Notes: generated by a model from the letters alone, not told the origin. DNA of 64,000 nt from Todiramphus chloris collaris (GCA_025345505.1 JANVCC010010406.1:13804391-13868390), one strand, 5' to 3'. Shown: positions 1 through 13,122, counted from the stretch's first letter. A program made the numbers and translations.

Positions 1-149
1 AGCTAAGGCTGTAGCTCAGCTATCATTTTTTGATCATTTTTCACACATTTCTTAGACCACTTTCTTTAAGAAAATTTATCATATTTTGCTTCAGCACAGA
101 TGTGTCCTTTTGCTTTGGATGTATAATTTTTCTTGTTTTAACTTTCTGC

Positions 150-872
150 CTTTGCACCTGAGTTGAGGGAATCTCCAGTATTGGTACAGACTGGGTGCTG
201 AATGTATTGACTGGAGAACTTGGGAATACTGGTGGATTAAAAGCTGGACATGAGCCGTCAGTGTGCACTTGAAGCCCAGAAAACTAACCACATCATGGAC
301 TACATGAAAAGAAATGTAGACAACAGGTTGAGGGAGGTGATTCTACCCCTCTGCTACACTCTGTTGAGACCCCACCTGGAACACTGCATCCAGCTCTGGA
401 GTCCTCAGCACAAGAAAAACATGGACCTGTTGGAGAAGGTCCAGAGGAGAGCCACAAAAGTGGTCAGAGGGCTAGAACATCTGTGAAGAAAGGCTGAGAG
501 CTGGGGTTGTTCAGCCTGTAGAAGAGAGGGATGTGAGGAAACCTTATTCAGCCTCTCAGTATATAAAGGAGGCTTATCAGAAAGATTGAGAGAGACTTTT
601 TACCAGGGTCTCTAGTGACAGGACATGGGCCAACACTTTTAACTGCAAGAGAGTAGGTTACCTTAGATACTAGAAAGAAATTATTTACTGTGAGAGTGGT
701 AAGACACTGGAATTGCTTGCCCAGAGAAATTGTGGATGCTCCATCCCTTGAACTATACAAGCCTGAGCCGGATGGGGTTTTCGTCAGCATGATCTAGTAC
801 AATCTGTGGCAGGGTGTTTGGACTAGATGATCTTTAAAGGTCCCTTCCAACTGAAACTATTCTGTGTTGAAA
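150..872 (+). mobile_element. CR1 LINE 3' part, plus orientation
   Basis: The segment encodes decayed ORF2 C-terminal text such as SRQCALEAQKTNHIMDYMKR, then [16 protein letters not shown] and RRATKVVRGLEHL (250-486). The 3' end is GGACTAGATGATCTTTAAAG...CTATTCTGTG near 868. The left limit is set by homology with the copies at 8.2 kb and 12.4 kb. Confidence 0.85.
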
Positions 873-1429
873 TTGAGGAAAATGAGGGGTTGTTGCACTT
901 AGATTCAATATGCTTTCCAAAAAGCATACTGTGGTCAGGTCTACTGGCAGTAGAGAACTGTCTTGAGTAGTAAGATACTTAACTTTAGGGGTGTATATTA
1001 ACTCAAATGTAAGAGTTTGCATGTACGTAGAAGTATCTTTTGCATCATTATCATGACATAAAATCTTTCCACAATCCCAATACCAATAATGGAAAAAACC
1101 CGACAGAATACTGGTGTTGGAATTCCAAATTTGTGCTGTTTCCTCTGGCATTGTTCAATCCCTGCAAAACACTCATGTTCATCAAAGCATATATTATATA
1201 ACAGCATAATTCAACTAATAATACACTTAGTATAAAAGGTATTGGAAAGGAATAAAACTACATGATTGGCAAATGCTGTATGTCACTCTAACCCGGATAA
1301 GCAAGAACAATCACAGCAAAAGCTGATCATAGATATTTCAACATTTGAAACATAGGCTACATGCATAAAATGAAGATTCAGTTAATCTATTGCAGGTGAA
1401 ATAATACTTACAAAGCAGCGACTCTTAGC
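873..1429. other. AT-rich intergenic stretch
   Basis: I see no gene, repeat family or RNA between the two CR1 copies. Confidence 0.6.
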
Positions 1430-3003
1430 TGGAGAGGTTAAGGACTGTCAGGGAGTGTGAGAGGGAGATAGATTGGTGGAGCCACTCCCCGCAACAAAGG
1501 CAGAGTGTGAAGGCCTCACAAGAAGCAGAGGATCCTCTCCTCTCTTGCCACCAGGCAGAAGGAGGGGACCAAAGCGAAGGCGTCGAATGGAAACAGGTCC
1601 CTGCTCTGGGAGGCAGGCGAATCCCCACCCGGCCTCCCTCACCTTCCCAGCTCCTCTCACAGAACAGGTATGGAGCCCTGCAGGAGGAACTGACTGATGG
1701 AGAGGTGGATAGTTCACCTAGGCCAGAGGTACCACCAACACCAAGTCACCCCAGAGCAAGCATCAGAACTGGATCCAGAAAGAAAGCCAGATGAGTCATT
1801 GATGTGGGTGACTCCCTCCTGAGAGGGACAGAGGGCCCACTATGCAGTTCAGATCCGCTTAATAGGGAAGGCTGTTGTCTCCCTGGGGCACGAGTTAAGG
1901 GTGTGATAGACAAACTCCCCACCCTGGTGAAGTCTTCAGATTACTATCTGCTATTGATATTTCATTTGGATAGTGATGATGTCACTACTAGAAGACCAAA
2001 ATCGATTAAGAGAAATGTTAGGGCCCTGGGGAAGCTGCTTAAGGCATCAGGGAGCACAAGTTGAGTTCTCTATCCCTCCAGTGGCAGGGATCAATGAGGG
2101 AATTTCAGTAAGAGGAACCAGATTAATTCATGGCTCCAGGATTGGTGTTATCACCTGGGCTTTGGGTTTTTTGATCATGGGCTGATATACAAGATACCTG
2201 GCCTGTTGGCAACAAATGGGATGCATCTGTCACAGAATGGAAAAAGGACTCTGGGGCAGGAGTTAGCAGGGCTCATTCATAGAGCTTTAAACAAGTGCTG
2301 AAGAGGGAAAGGGCAATAACTGGGCCTGCTATAAGGAAGCCCAAGGGAAACATGCCAGGGCTTACAGGATGGTGTGCTAGCGAGGACTCTTGCTCTGCCC
2401 TCTCGGTGGAGATCAGGGATAGGCATGTAATGAGAAAGGAAGAGGTAGGGGAAGTTGATGTTGTAGAAGTCAGGGAAGCATCCGAGAAGTGTCTGGTAGG
2501 AAATGGGACCCACACTCACAAAAATGTGCTGGGATCATTAGCTCCTCTGAAGTGCATCTATACCAATGCAGGGAGTATGAGCAACAAATAGGATGAGAAG
2601 GCTGAAGGATCTGGGGCTGTTTAGCCTTAAGAAAAGAAGGCTGAGGAGAGACCTTATTGCCTTCTACAGCTACCTGAAGGGAAGTTGTAGCGAGGCCCAA
2701 GTTGGTCTGTTCTCCCTGGTAACAAACAATAGAACAAGAGGAAATGGCCTGAAGTTGAACCAGGGGAGGTTCAGGCTGGATATTAGGAAGCATTTCTTTC
2801 CAGAAAGGGTTGTCAGGCACTGGAATGGCCTGCCCAGGGAGGTGGTGGAGTCACCATCCCTGGAAGTGTTTAAGAGGCAGTTAGATGTTGTGCTTTGGGT
2901 TATGATTTAGTGGTTTTTGATAGGGCTAAGTATAGGGTTGGACTTGATGATCTTGAAGGTCTCTTCCAGCTGAAACTATTCTATGGTTCTATGATTCTAT
3001 GAC
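1430..3003 (+). mobile_element. CR1 LINE with ORF1 remnant joined to the ORF2 3' end
   Basis: The element starts inside the ORF1 coiled coil and runs through the esterase domain: GDSLLRGTE at 1807, DYYLLLIFH near 1945, TNGMHLSQNGKRTL near 2212, where the usual Asp of DGxHLS is Asn. ORF2 begins at about 2550 ([14 protein letters not shown]), then jumps at about 2590 to the C-terminus: [20 protein letters not shown], then [20 protein letters not shown] and [14 protein letters not shown]. Nearly all of the endonuclease and RT is absent. The tail TATGGTTCTATGATTCTATGA ends near 3001. Confidence 0.85.
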
Positions 3004-3425
3004 TACAGGTCTGACACCAGATGCATGAACCACCTGTCTGCTGTAGGACCAGATGCATTCAAATGAAGCAGTCCGGTGAATACAGTACAGTCTATTCACC
3101 TGCAACATAAACAGATTCTTTGAGATTGCCATCAATAAATGCACTAAGCTGCAGACTAGCTATATAGCTCTAAAATACAGTTGCAATCACAAGCGTGATC
3201 TCCCAGGAAAAACACCCGGCATAGCCAAGGTCACAAATCTTACCAAAAGGCATCCCTTCCGCAGAGGTCAAGGAGGACAAACTCATCAATCTATCCCTAC
3301 AATCTGGTGTCGAATCCTCACACCAGATCTCTCCCCTGTCAGAAACAGGGCTAATATTTATACCTTGTTATCTGCTATGGTGCAAGTGTAGGGGTGGGGC
3401 TGTGGTCGAGCCATTGTTCCTTCTG
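3004..3425 (-). mobile_element. Possible LTR-like fragment
   Basis: Read on the minus strand, GGTATAAATATT (from about 3368 down) resembles a TATA box. The plus strand has CAATAAATGC at about 3133. A near-palindrome TCTGGTGT...ACACCAGA lies at about 3303-3329. I cannot place it in a family or see terminal TG...CA with a target duplication. Confidence 0.25.
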
Positions 3426-3990
3426 GTTACCCTCCAGCAGCTGCACAAACACTGATGACTTCCTCAGCAGCTTCTGTGAGAAGCAGATAACTGCTGCCAT
3501 AAGCGGGAGAATGGGATAAGCTCAAGAAGGGGGCCTCACAGCATTCACTCCATTCCACATTCATCCTTGGTGCCATGAAAACGTAGATGACTCCATCTTC
3601 ACCCAGCCTTCGTGTCTGCCCCAGTCGGCAGCTGTTTATCCGCAGTGTTGAGCTTGGCAGTTTTGCATTGGTTTGGGCTTCCGACAGCATCCCTAACGGA
3701 TTCAGCCAGAACCACAGAACTTCTCCGCAGACTTCACACAGTACCTGCGGGATACTTACTCCTGAGAAACGCAGCTACCCTTGAGGCCGTCAGAACACGG
3801 GGCCGTTGCAGCCCTGCAGTAACGCTGTCGGTCGGTGGGTGTCCCTGCAGGCACTCCTGCAGCGCGGCTGCTCTCCGCGGGTGCTCGGTGCTTTCAGCCA
3901 CCTCACACTGCCCCATTTATTTGGTAGAGGTTTGTTTCCTAGGCGGTCCTCTTGAATTTGAGCTGCGGCTGTGACGCGTGCCATCCAGTC
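3426..3990. other. GC-richer block of unknown nature
   Basis: GC and CpG rise above the surroundings, especially at 3780-3880. Short open frames exist on both strands, but none resembles a known family. It could be a decayed LTR, a small CpG island or a pseudogene exon. Confidence 0.35.
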
Positions 3991-4814
3991 CACTTAAAAC
4001 AGCTAACACTGTCTTGTGTTTGATAAAATGAGGAAACATCCAACTCCACAAAGATTTACCTTGCAGATTGTGTTTTCATTTCTCTCCTTTGACTCCAAAT
4101 CCACTGAATGTAAGCAAGAGGATCAATAGTATCTCAGGAAAAAAAACCCAAAACAAATCTTATTAGAGATTTTTATTTTAATTCCCTGCAATCTAACCAC
4201 TAATAATATATGTTCTTGTTCACTTTTTAATCAACTACTTAGACCAGATAAAATTGGATCATCTTCATCTTGTGACAGCTAACCCTGGCCAAAGCTTTAC
4301 CTATATAGCCTCTATGAAGCTCTGAGCATGGCAGGTTTAAGATCCTTCTCATGTCTAGACAACTGTAGCTTTGGGAAGTGCCTCTGCCATGCATGGTTGT
4401 TGTGAATTCAACAGTTCAGGAGATTCTTGCAGTAGATTACCAGTCATTAGCATGTAGATCCTTTGGAAAAGAAGGGCATGACAATAAAATGAAGGGAGAT
4501 GGCTCTGAGTTTAGATGAAGGAAAAAAATTCAGTTTTCTATGAGGTGATGTAAATGAAGGATCATGTTAAGAACCATGATCAAAGCAATTAAGCAGGAAG
4601 CTGGTCGTTATGGATTCAAGAAACAAGGCAAAACTGCGGATTTCAAAAGAGCAGGAAATCAAATTTAAGAGTTTACATTATGACCAAAAAGTAATTTAAA
4701 ATCAGATTTTAGTGTAAATCAAATCCTTCTTCTTCCAAATGCTGAACATAGTCTTTGTTATGTTTACAAGATCTGTTTGCTGTTTTTCTGTTTTATTTTC
4801 AGATCTTGAAATAT
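3991..4814. other. AT-rich intergenic stretch
   Basis: Nothing recognisable was found. Confidence 0.6.
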
Positions 4815-5160
4815 TTCATAGTATCATAGAAGATCTCAAGTTGGAAAGGACCCATAAGGATCATTGAGTGCAACTCCTGGCTCCTTACAGGACTTCCTAA
4901 AACAAACTATGACTAAGAGCATCATCCAAGTGTTTCTTGAGCTCTTACAGGCTTGGTACACTGACCGCTTCACTGATGGGTGTGTTCCAGTGACTGGCCC
5001 CCCTCTCAGTGAAGAGCCTTGTACTAATGTCAGCTTGGAACTTCCCCTGATACAACTTCCATTTCCTTGTGTCCTATTGCTGGTCACCAGAGAGAGGAAA
5101 TCAGCACCTCCTCATCTGTTGCCCACCTTGAAGAAGTTCTAGACTGTGATGAAGTCACTT
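4815..5160 (-). mobile_element. CR1 LINE 3' fragment, minus orientation
   Basis: The left edge ATAGTATCATAGAAGATC followed by AAGTTGGAAAGGACCCATAA is the reverse complement of a CR1 3' end. The rest is antisense 3' ORF2, with TGCTGGTCACCAGAGAG near 5080. Confidence 0.8.
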
Positions 5161-8100
5161 CATTTTTATTTGACATCATCATCTAAAATAAGGAAATACA
5201 CATTCCATGTATACCTCCCTGAAAAGCGCTCTTCCAAAGACTGACAACAGTAACGTAAGGAGCACACCCTTCACAGTGATTCTCTGAGCTCTACCTGAGA
5301 CAATTTCTTTGACCTGTCCAGACACTATGTAGACATCCAGTACCCCCATCTAGATTAAGTTTGACTTTTTCATATGATACGTCATTCTGACTAAGTTTTG
5401 GTGTTCCTTTGTTTGCCTAATCAACTTTTTATGTGATTAATAGCAAGATAGGAAGTGAAAATTACAATAAAATATTCTCCATTGTTACTATGCCTGTAAG
5501 TTTAATAGTCACTGTATCACTAAGATAAGATAAGTCACTATATCACTAAGATAAGTTTAATAGTCACTATATCACTTAGGTTCCACACATGAACAAGGAA
5601 GAAGACACTGTTTTCTTCACCTGGTTCCATAAGGAAGGAGACCAACCATAGATTTTCTTAGACATCCACTCCCTATCCCTCAGGCAAAGTAAAGCAATGA
5701 TTTCAACCTAAGAAGTCTATGGCTTTTAAAAAGTCTTCAGAATTAAGAAAATAAGACTTCAAAGTTAAAAAAAATACATAAGAAAACCAAAAGAGCTTGG
5801 GATTATTTTTTCTAGCATTAACAGCTACATTTCAGCTGTAGCTAGTGTGCCTTATGAGACTGGTTGCCCTAGTCAAATAGCTCATGAGAGGGGTGGTACC
5901 ATCTGTGGCTCTTACCTAATCTGCTGGTGAGTTAATCTTATGAAGGCAAAAAAAAAGCTAACTTGAAGGGAAAAAGAAATGAAAAGGAAGGTGGAAAAAA
6001 GCATCTGAACCAACAGAAGAGAAGGATGAGAGCAGCACATTGAAAGAAGAATGGGATCACTGTCTTGGTCATTAGCATTTGTCTAACTATATGCTTTAGC
6101 TATATGCTCAGTAAAGGATAAGTCAAGAGGAAGGAAGAACATGAGAACGACACTGGTAAGAGTTACATTTAGGACATGGCTTCAGTATCAAAAGATCATC
6201 AGGAATAGTAGGTTGGCTTGTTTGTGCTCCTTCTTCACTTTAGAGCAGATCAGTTCCACAAACAAGTTTATAACATGGCTGCAGAAATAGCTATACTGGT
6301 GAGACTGGAAAGGCAAGAGGCCATGGCAGAGGGGCAGGAATATCTTTAACTAGTGTTGCCATCCAACACTTTTTATTGCAAAACATGGCCTTAAGTTATG
6401 TCTACACAGGAAAACCACAAAGCATACTGAACTTCAGGGAAGGTAGTTGCAGGCAAATGTAAAGAAGCCTTTCAATTGCTTTGATCTCAGCTCTTCAGGC
6501 TCAGGTATTTTTCCACAGTAGTTTATAGCCTAAGTCACATCTTTCTCCTTAACCCCACCAACACACCCCTAACACCTGTCTTGCACTAGCAGTTCATGAG
6601 AAGCTTAATAAGGGAGCTGATTCAGATGAAAACTAACTCTGAAAAAAAAAACAAACCATTATTCAGGTACAGCAGGTCTCTGAACCAGTACTCTGAGCTG
6701 CTGACAGCACAGAGAGAATGAAAGGTCTGTGGCAGATAGACTTGAAGCAGCTGAATATGTTGTTCTCTGGTAGCCATAAGCCTGTGTGAAAAACCTGGTT
6801 CAATAAATGTTCCAGACACCAGGAGTAACTTGTGTATAGTTAACTCTACCTAAGCATACTATAGAGCTGCACTGAGCATAACTCCCAAGTATAACAGGTA
6901 CACAAGTTATTGTCTACATTCTTTCTACATTGAGAAGTATGTGATGTGTTTTTGTATTTGTATTGATAGACTCTCTAGTTACACTGCATTGAATTTCCTG
7001 TGTATAATTGAATTCTGCAAGTAGAACAGAGCTGACATGTCCGCATGTGCAGATTTACTGCTCTCTTCTAACAGTTCTGGACACCCTGGCCTGTTGAATA
7101 TCTGGTAGACCACCACCCAAAGCATATAGAGAATCTGCCACCAAAGTCCATAGTGTTGATAGACCCATGTTCCTCTCTATTCCGCAATCCTGCTCTGGAG
7201 ACCAGAATGCTGTCCGAACAACTGGAGCTGCCTCTTTACAGACCAGTGATATTTTCCTAGCTGGTTGGACATCAGCTTCTCACCATTACCAGTACTGGTT
7301 CCCTAAACCCAGACCACAATAGCAACTTTCTTGTCACAGAATGTCAGAGCCAGTGGTAAGTCAAGGTACTTTGTATCTCCTACTATTCCTGACCTTTTTA
7401 ATAAAAATGATACAGAAGTCCAGTGTTAAGATTAGCTCGTGTACTTGTAGAGAGAGGTGGGCTTTACCTCGTTTCAAGCACTTTATGTTTTTAGAAAGAC
7501 AGTATTTTAGAACAACAGCGATGACCTTCTCTCCATTAATTCCTTGTGTGGAATTAGACTGTTCTGACTCAGAGGCTTTAAGAAATATGACCCAGAGATG
7601 CAAGAGGGATTATGGCTGTTATGACTTACTCTTTTTATGTCATCCTAGAAGTATAGTACAGCCTATAATAGCAGGTCTGAATGAGATGCTGATGAAGGCC
7701 TATGTATCAGCTTGTAAGATGTGTACACATAGAGCCCTCAAATCTTTTAAATTACACATTATTTCAATCTATAACTGCACAGGATATCAGGAATCATTTG
7801 TGACTGTCAGCTACACAAGGACAGTACCTCTGATCCCTATCCTTTTGAGATCTTTTTCATATCCTTAGTAAGAATATAATTTTTCCAGAAACTTTCAAAG
7901 CTATACAGTTAAGTCCCTTTTAGAAGGCATGTTTCATAAACTTACTACAGAACTGGGGAAAATCAAGATAATTTAGTACTTCAGACTGGGAATTATATGG
8001 ATTCTCCAGGATCATCCACTTAGTTTTGGGGAAAATAACTTTTAAACTTAAGCTTTGGGTAGATGACTTACCTTGAGTAAATCCCAATTCAGGACAAACT
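5161..8100. other. Intergenic stretch
   Basis: An imperfect tandem duplication of a TTTAATAGTCACTRTATCAC-type unit lies at about 5499-5578. A 175-codon open frame at 7341-7868 has no recognisable family. Otherwise no feature is supported. Confidence 0.55.
5499..5578. repeat. Short imperfect tandem repeat
   Basis: Three partial copies of GTCACTATATCACTAAGATAA-like sequence lie in a row, one shortened. Confidence 0.6.
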
Positions 8101-8104
8101 ATAG

Positions 8105-8744
8105 TCTATTGTATTTTGTTAAAAGAGGTCTCATGAGAGTGAAGCAGAGGGGCAGAATCACCTCCCTCGACCTGATGGCCACACTTATTTTTTGTGCAGC
8201 CCAGTACACTGTTGGCCTTCCTGGATGCAAGTGCATAGTGTCATGTCCAGTTTTTCATCTACCAGTACTCCCATGTCCTTCTCCACAGGGAGAAGAGAGA
8301 TTGCTCTCAATCCCTTCATCCCCCAGCCTGTACTGATACTGGAGATTTCACCAACTGAGATGCAGGACCTTGCACTTGGCCTTGTTGAACTTCATAAGGT
8401 TGACACAGGCCCACTTCCAAGCCTGTCAAAGTCCCTCTGGATGATATTCCATCCTTCTGGTGTGCCAACCACACCACTTAGCTTGGTTTCATCTGCAAAC
8501 TTGCTGAGGGTGCACTCAATTCCACTGTTTATGTCAATGGTGAAGATACTAAACAGCACTGTTCCCGGTACAGACCCCTGAGGAATACCATTTGTCACAA
8601 ATCTCCATGTGGACGTTGATCCATTGACAACTAGTCTCTGGATGTGACCATCCAATGAAGTCTTCATTCACCAAACAGTCCACCCATCAAATCCATCTCT
8701 TTCCAATTTAGAGAGAAGGGTGTTGTTGGGAGCTGTGTCAAAGG
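8105..8744 (-). mobile_element. CR1 LINE ORF2 (RT) segment, minus orientation
   Basis: On the minus strand the RT text runs from [20 protein letters not shown] (near 8740-8680) through HIQRLVVNGSTSTW and GIPQGSVPG to SGIECTLSKFADETKL (near 8490), then onward to the MRPH region. The catalytic FADD is changed to FADE. A 50-base piece in plus orientation abuts its right end. Confidence 0.85.
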
Positions 8745-8795
8745 CCATATAGATGACCTCCAGAGGTCTCTGCCAGACTCAACCATTCTGACAGA
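8745..8795 (+). mobile_element. CR1 3' tail fragment, plus orientation
   Basis: TAGATGACCTCCAGAGGTCT followed by CTCAACCATTCTG is the plus-strand 3' end of a CR1, placed head to head with the minus segment at its left. Confidence 0.7.
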
Positions 8796-11700
8796 GAGGA
8801 TGAGGGGAAAAAAAGAGAAGAAAAAGCAAAGAAACAGAATAAAAAGAACACTGCAACAAAGTAATTTCAATCATTATGATTAATTCTCTTTATTCCATAG
8901 GAAAAAAAGCTGTGTTTTTTTCCTGAATAATATGGTGACATCAGGCTGGCAAACCTGTGTGTTTATATCATACATTGTCTAGCAAGGAGTCACAATGCAG
9001 ATGTATGACAGACATCACGCTTAAAGAATGAGATACCTTACTAGTTTGGTTTATAGCATTGCTCCAAGTATTAAAGAAACCTCAAATGCAAATGTTTCCT
9101 TGTATGTTCTCAGTTGGTCCTAATGGTCACACCTAGCAATCTACATTGCCTCTGAAGCTTACCAAAAGGAAGGGGATCACTTTGTATCTCCAGCCTGAGA
9201 AGACAGTGTTCACTGAGATAAGTACACAATGCAAAACTAGACTCACATTGGAGCTGTACAAATAGTTCTTTCTTCCTGTCTGTTGCTGTCATATACTTTG
9301 CATGCCCATCTCCATATAACTTGCAATTGCAGTCAGTAAGAGGTTTCATTTTCCTCCTTTGGTGATATTACAACAAGGAGTCTTGGCAAAAGAACTTGGT
9401 TACTGTGAACAATAAAACACATAGAAGCTGGGACAGGTGTTTGGTCCAGGTGGCATTTGTTATGGTAGTTTGCAAAACATTTACCTTGGGGGTCAATACA
9501 GCAGTTAATGAAACTAATCAACAGCAAAGAGAGGTGTTTCAGTTGTTTTAAACAGGAACACATCAGAGATGAACTGCATAGGAGAGGAGGTAGGTGGTGT
9601 GGAGGGGATGTTGTCACTGAGAAGTCACATGTATAAAGACCCTTGAAGTGTCGTGAACTTACCAGATGGAACACTCCCATTTTTAAATTAAGTCACTATG
9701 TTCCCATAAAAAAGTTTAACTGACAAGATGTTCTCCATCAAGAACAGGTCTGTCAATTGTTTGCAGGCAGTTTTACATGGTACATCTGAGGCTTAACACT
9801 GCTTCAAGGCTAGATCTGCCTCCCTATAAGTGTTACTATTCCAAATCCATCATATTTATTTGTCTCAAACAAACAGAAGACTGAGCTCGTAAATACAATA
9901 TCACCTAATGACACTTTAGACAAGAAGTTCCCTGTCCAACCATGCCCAGGGTTATTATACTGGTTCTGCATTAGAGCACACTTATTTCAGTAAATCCAAA
10001 TGTCACCAATTGTCTCACCAATTATGTTGGCACAGCATCATCCCGTGTCTGCACTGACAAGCAACAAAGGTTTCCTGTAGGTTAGAGGCACATCAGGACA
10101 TTCTCTGATATTTTGACCAACTGACAAATCAGTCATGTCATTCCAGGTCTACTCATGCTGTCACAGATCTGTGAGGAAATGAAAAGCCCCTTTACCAGCT
10201 CATTCCCTTGCTTCCTGGCATTTATACCTCCAACAGCACTGTTAGCCTTTCACAGTCTTTTGCACAGTGCACTGGGACAACGTACACTCTGATGCTTGCA
10301 CCTTTTGCCCCTTGATGGCCTTTGTTTACTGTGGGAACTTTCTGTTCTCCCTTCCTTGCCCCTAGCTGGATAGTTACTATTTCCTAAATAAAAGAGTTTT
10401 TTCCTCCACTGCTTAAACTTTGCCCCAAAATAGATAGCCACGGGTCTCTTAAGTACTTCACAAAACTAGACCATGAGTTCAGTTAATAGAAAATGAACAC
10501 GTGACTCTTCTACTGCTCTTCCCCATCTTCAGCCTGTCTCATCCTACTCTGGAAACACATGCTTTTCAAAACTACTTTCCTAACTAATTCCTGGGAAGTT
10601 CCACTTATCCTTCCCTCTGCTGCCTATGTCTTAATTTATCCCCATGCCACACACCCCACCCTCTTCCAAATAGATCCAGATGGAGTATCCAGGACCTCAT
10701 CTTGATCTTCCTTTGTTTGACTGGAAGGCCTGACAGTTTGCAGAACTGACCTGTAGCAGCTCAACTACTGATGATAGTTAAGTCTCTTCTCAAATTTCTT
10801 TCATCATGTCTCTCTGGGAATTCAGGGGGTAACACCTAGTCTCTCACTATGTGCTCAGAGCACAGATCAAGATTAGATCTTGTCTGAGGTCTTAAAAGTA
10901 CCAGTAATAGAAACAGCATCAGACAAAAAGACTTGACACTTCTGTAGCATTGTATTAATACCCTTGCTCAGCTAAGGAATTTCAGTTTGCTGCTTCCTTG
11001 ATTCAGTTAGCTACGGAGGAAATGGAGCAGGCTAGTGTGGGACAGCACTCCAGATTATTTAAAACAAACAACAACCAAACAACAAGAACAACAACAACAT
11101 CAAAACAAACACAAACAAACAAATAAAAACCCAACAATGACAACAAAAACCACAGTCAAAAAAACAAACGACAAAAAAAATGCAGCAACTTTCTTCCCAG
11201 TTCAGGTGCAAATTACTTTATCACAGGGGATATGAATAGCCTGTGAACCCCTCATGGGCTAGCACCAATTATCTGATGTGGATTCTCACCACTAAAAAGC
11301 CTGAGGAAATATATATTGATCTTACTTCAAAGAAGACCTTTGTGAAACAGCCAGAAGTTTTCAATGTCTGACTACTACGATGTCCTGGTGACTACAGTCT
11401 TGAAATGCTTCTTATGACTAAGTATGACTAAGCAGGCGAAACACGATTTAGGCTGTAGCCAACTTAAAGTACAGAAGGAAGAATTAACACCACAGAAATC
11501 TAATATCAAACTACTTCTGTGCTTTCGTCTACCAGAGTTGATTACAGAAAGGCAAAACTAGATTATTGTAAGTCGGATGTGATTCAAAGGCATATTTTAA
11601 CTGCAATCCAGAACAGAGCAAAAAAAAAAACCCAAACAAAATGCAGATGTATGAAAATCATTTGTAGGTTTAAAAATAGAATAAGGCTTACAAATGAATG

Positions 11701-11974
11701 TTAAAATGCAGAAGTTATCCCTTTAAAATTATCACAGCATGTTCACTCGGGGACAAGTCCATGACTTGGGATACACGCTTACTCCAAGATTCAGTAATAA
11801 TCCAAGTCTAACTATATGAAATTACTCATTTCACACCATGATACTCTGCAGGAGGGTTAACTGTCTTGCAATTTCCATAGCTACCAGTAAAGACAAAGTT
11901 TCTCTCCTAAGGACCATACTGATCAAATTGTGACAGGTATCACTATACTGAATTTGGCAAGGGGTGCAAACTAA
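8796..11974. other. Intergenic stretch
   Basis: The stretch is AT-rich with an A/C-rich low-complexity block at 11061-11180. I recognise no gene or repeat family elsewhere in it. Confidence 0.55.
11061..11180 (+). repeat. (AAC/AAAC)n low-complexity block
   Basis: Repeated ACA, AAC and AAAC words with almost no G or T. Confidence 0.85.
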
Positions 11975-12992
11975 AATAAGAATGGCTTTTACAGGTACAT
12001 TGTCCAGAAGAGGAAGACTGAAAAAAATGTACACCCTGTGGTAAATAAGACAAAAGAGCTGGTGACAACCGAGAAGGCTGAGGTACACAACAATTCTTTT
12101 GCCTCCGTTTTCAATGGTGATCTCACTTCCCGTATCTCTTGAGCCCCTGAACTTTAAGGCAGGGACGGGCGGAATGAATTCCCTCCCACTGTAGGAGAAG
12201 ATCATGTTCAAGAACACTGGAGGAACCTGAACATAGGTATATCCCTGGGACCAAATGAGATACATTCTATGGTCCTGAGGGAATTGGCTGACGCAGTTGC
12301 CAAGGCACTCTCCAGGTGTGATGAAAAACTCCAGGTGTAGGTGAAAAACTGGACATGAGCTGACACTGTGCACTTGCATCCAGGAAGGCCAACAGTGTAC
12401 TGGGCTGCACAAAAAATAAGTGTGGCCATCAGGTTGAGGGAGGTGATTCTGCCCCTCTGCTTCACTCTCATGAGGCCTCACCTGGAGGACTGCACCCAGC
12501 TCTGGAGTCCTCAGTACAAGAGAGACACAGACCTGTTGGAGTGGGTCCAGAGGATGGCCACAAAAATGGTCAAAAGGCTGGAGCACCTCTGCTATGAGGA
12601 AAAGCTCAGCTGAGATTTTTCAGCCTGAAGAAGACTCTGGGAAAACCTTTCTGCAGACTTTCAGTATATAAAGGTAGCTTACAAGAAAGATGGAGAGAGA
12701 CTTTTTACCAGGGCCTGTGATGACAGGACATAGGGCAGCAGTTTTAAACTGCAACAGGGTAGGTTTAGGTTAGATACTAGAAAGAAATCCTTTCTTTCAG
12801 GGTGATGAGACGCTGGAACTGCTTGCCCAGAGAAGTTGTGCATGCCCCATCCTTTGAAGTGTACAACATCAGGTTAGATGTGGCCTTCAGTAAGCAGATC
12901 TAGTGGAATATGTCCCTGCCAATGGCAGGGGGTTTGGACTAAATGATCTTTAAACGTTCCTTCCAACCCAAACCATTCTATGATTCTATAAT
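11975..12992 (+). mobile_element. CR1 LINE with internal deletion of the RT core
   Basis: The left part (about 11985-12330) encodes the endonuclease-RT linker: NNSFASVFNGDL, PPTVGEDHVQEHWRNLNI and LGPNEIHSMVLRELADAVAK. It then jumps at about 12335 to KLDMS/QCAL-type C-terminal text, including [20 protein letters not shown] (12424) and KMVKRLEHL. It ends with CATTCTATGATTCTATAATA near 12990. Confidence 0.85.
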
Positions 12993-13122
12993 ACATAGCT
13001 TGCAGATTCATTTATCAAAACAACAAATGATCCTTATGCACACTAATTAGAAAATCAGCATCAGCAAGCTGCTAAAAAAACCAAAACAACAAACAGCTTA
13101 TTTAGGAAAAAAAAAAAAAAAA

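Noticed and set aside
3303-3329. TCTGGTGT...ACACCAGA near-palindrome with TCGAATC, considered as a tRNA end or primer-binding site
   Set aside because: The spacing between the T-loop-like TCGAATC and the CACCA-like end is too short for a tRNA acceptor stem, and no LTR boundary adjoins it.
7341-7868. 175-codon open frame on the plus strand
   Set aside because: The translation has a hydrophobic start and several Cys but no recognisable domain, no promoter context and no splice support. A frame this long can arise by chance in 64 kb read in six frames. A protein search and RNA-seq would decide.
11831-12586. 251-codon open frame on the minus strand
   Set aside because: It is antisense to the CR1 copy at 11975-12992 and does not resemble any protein family.
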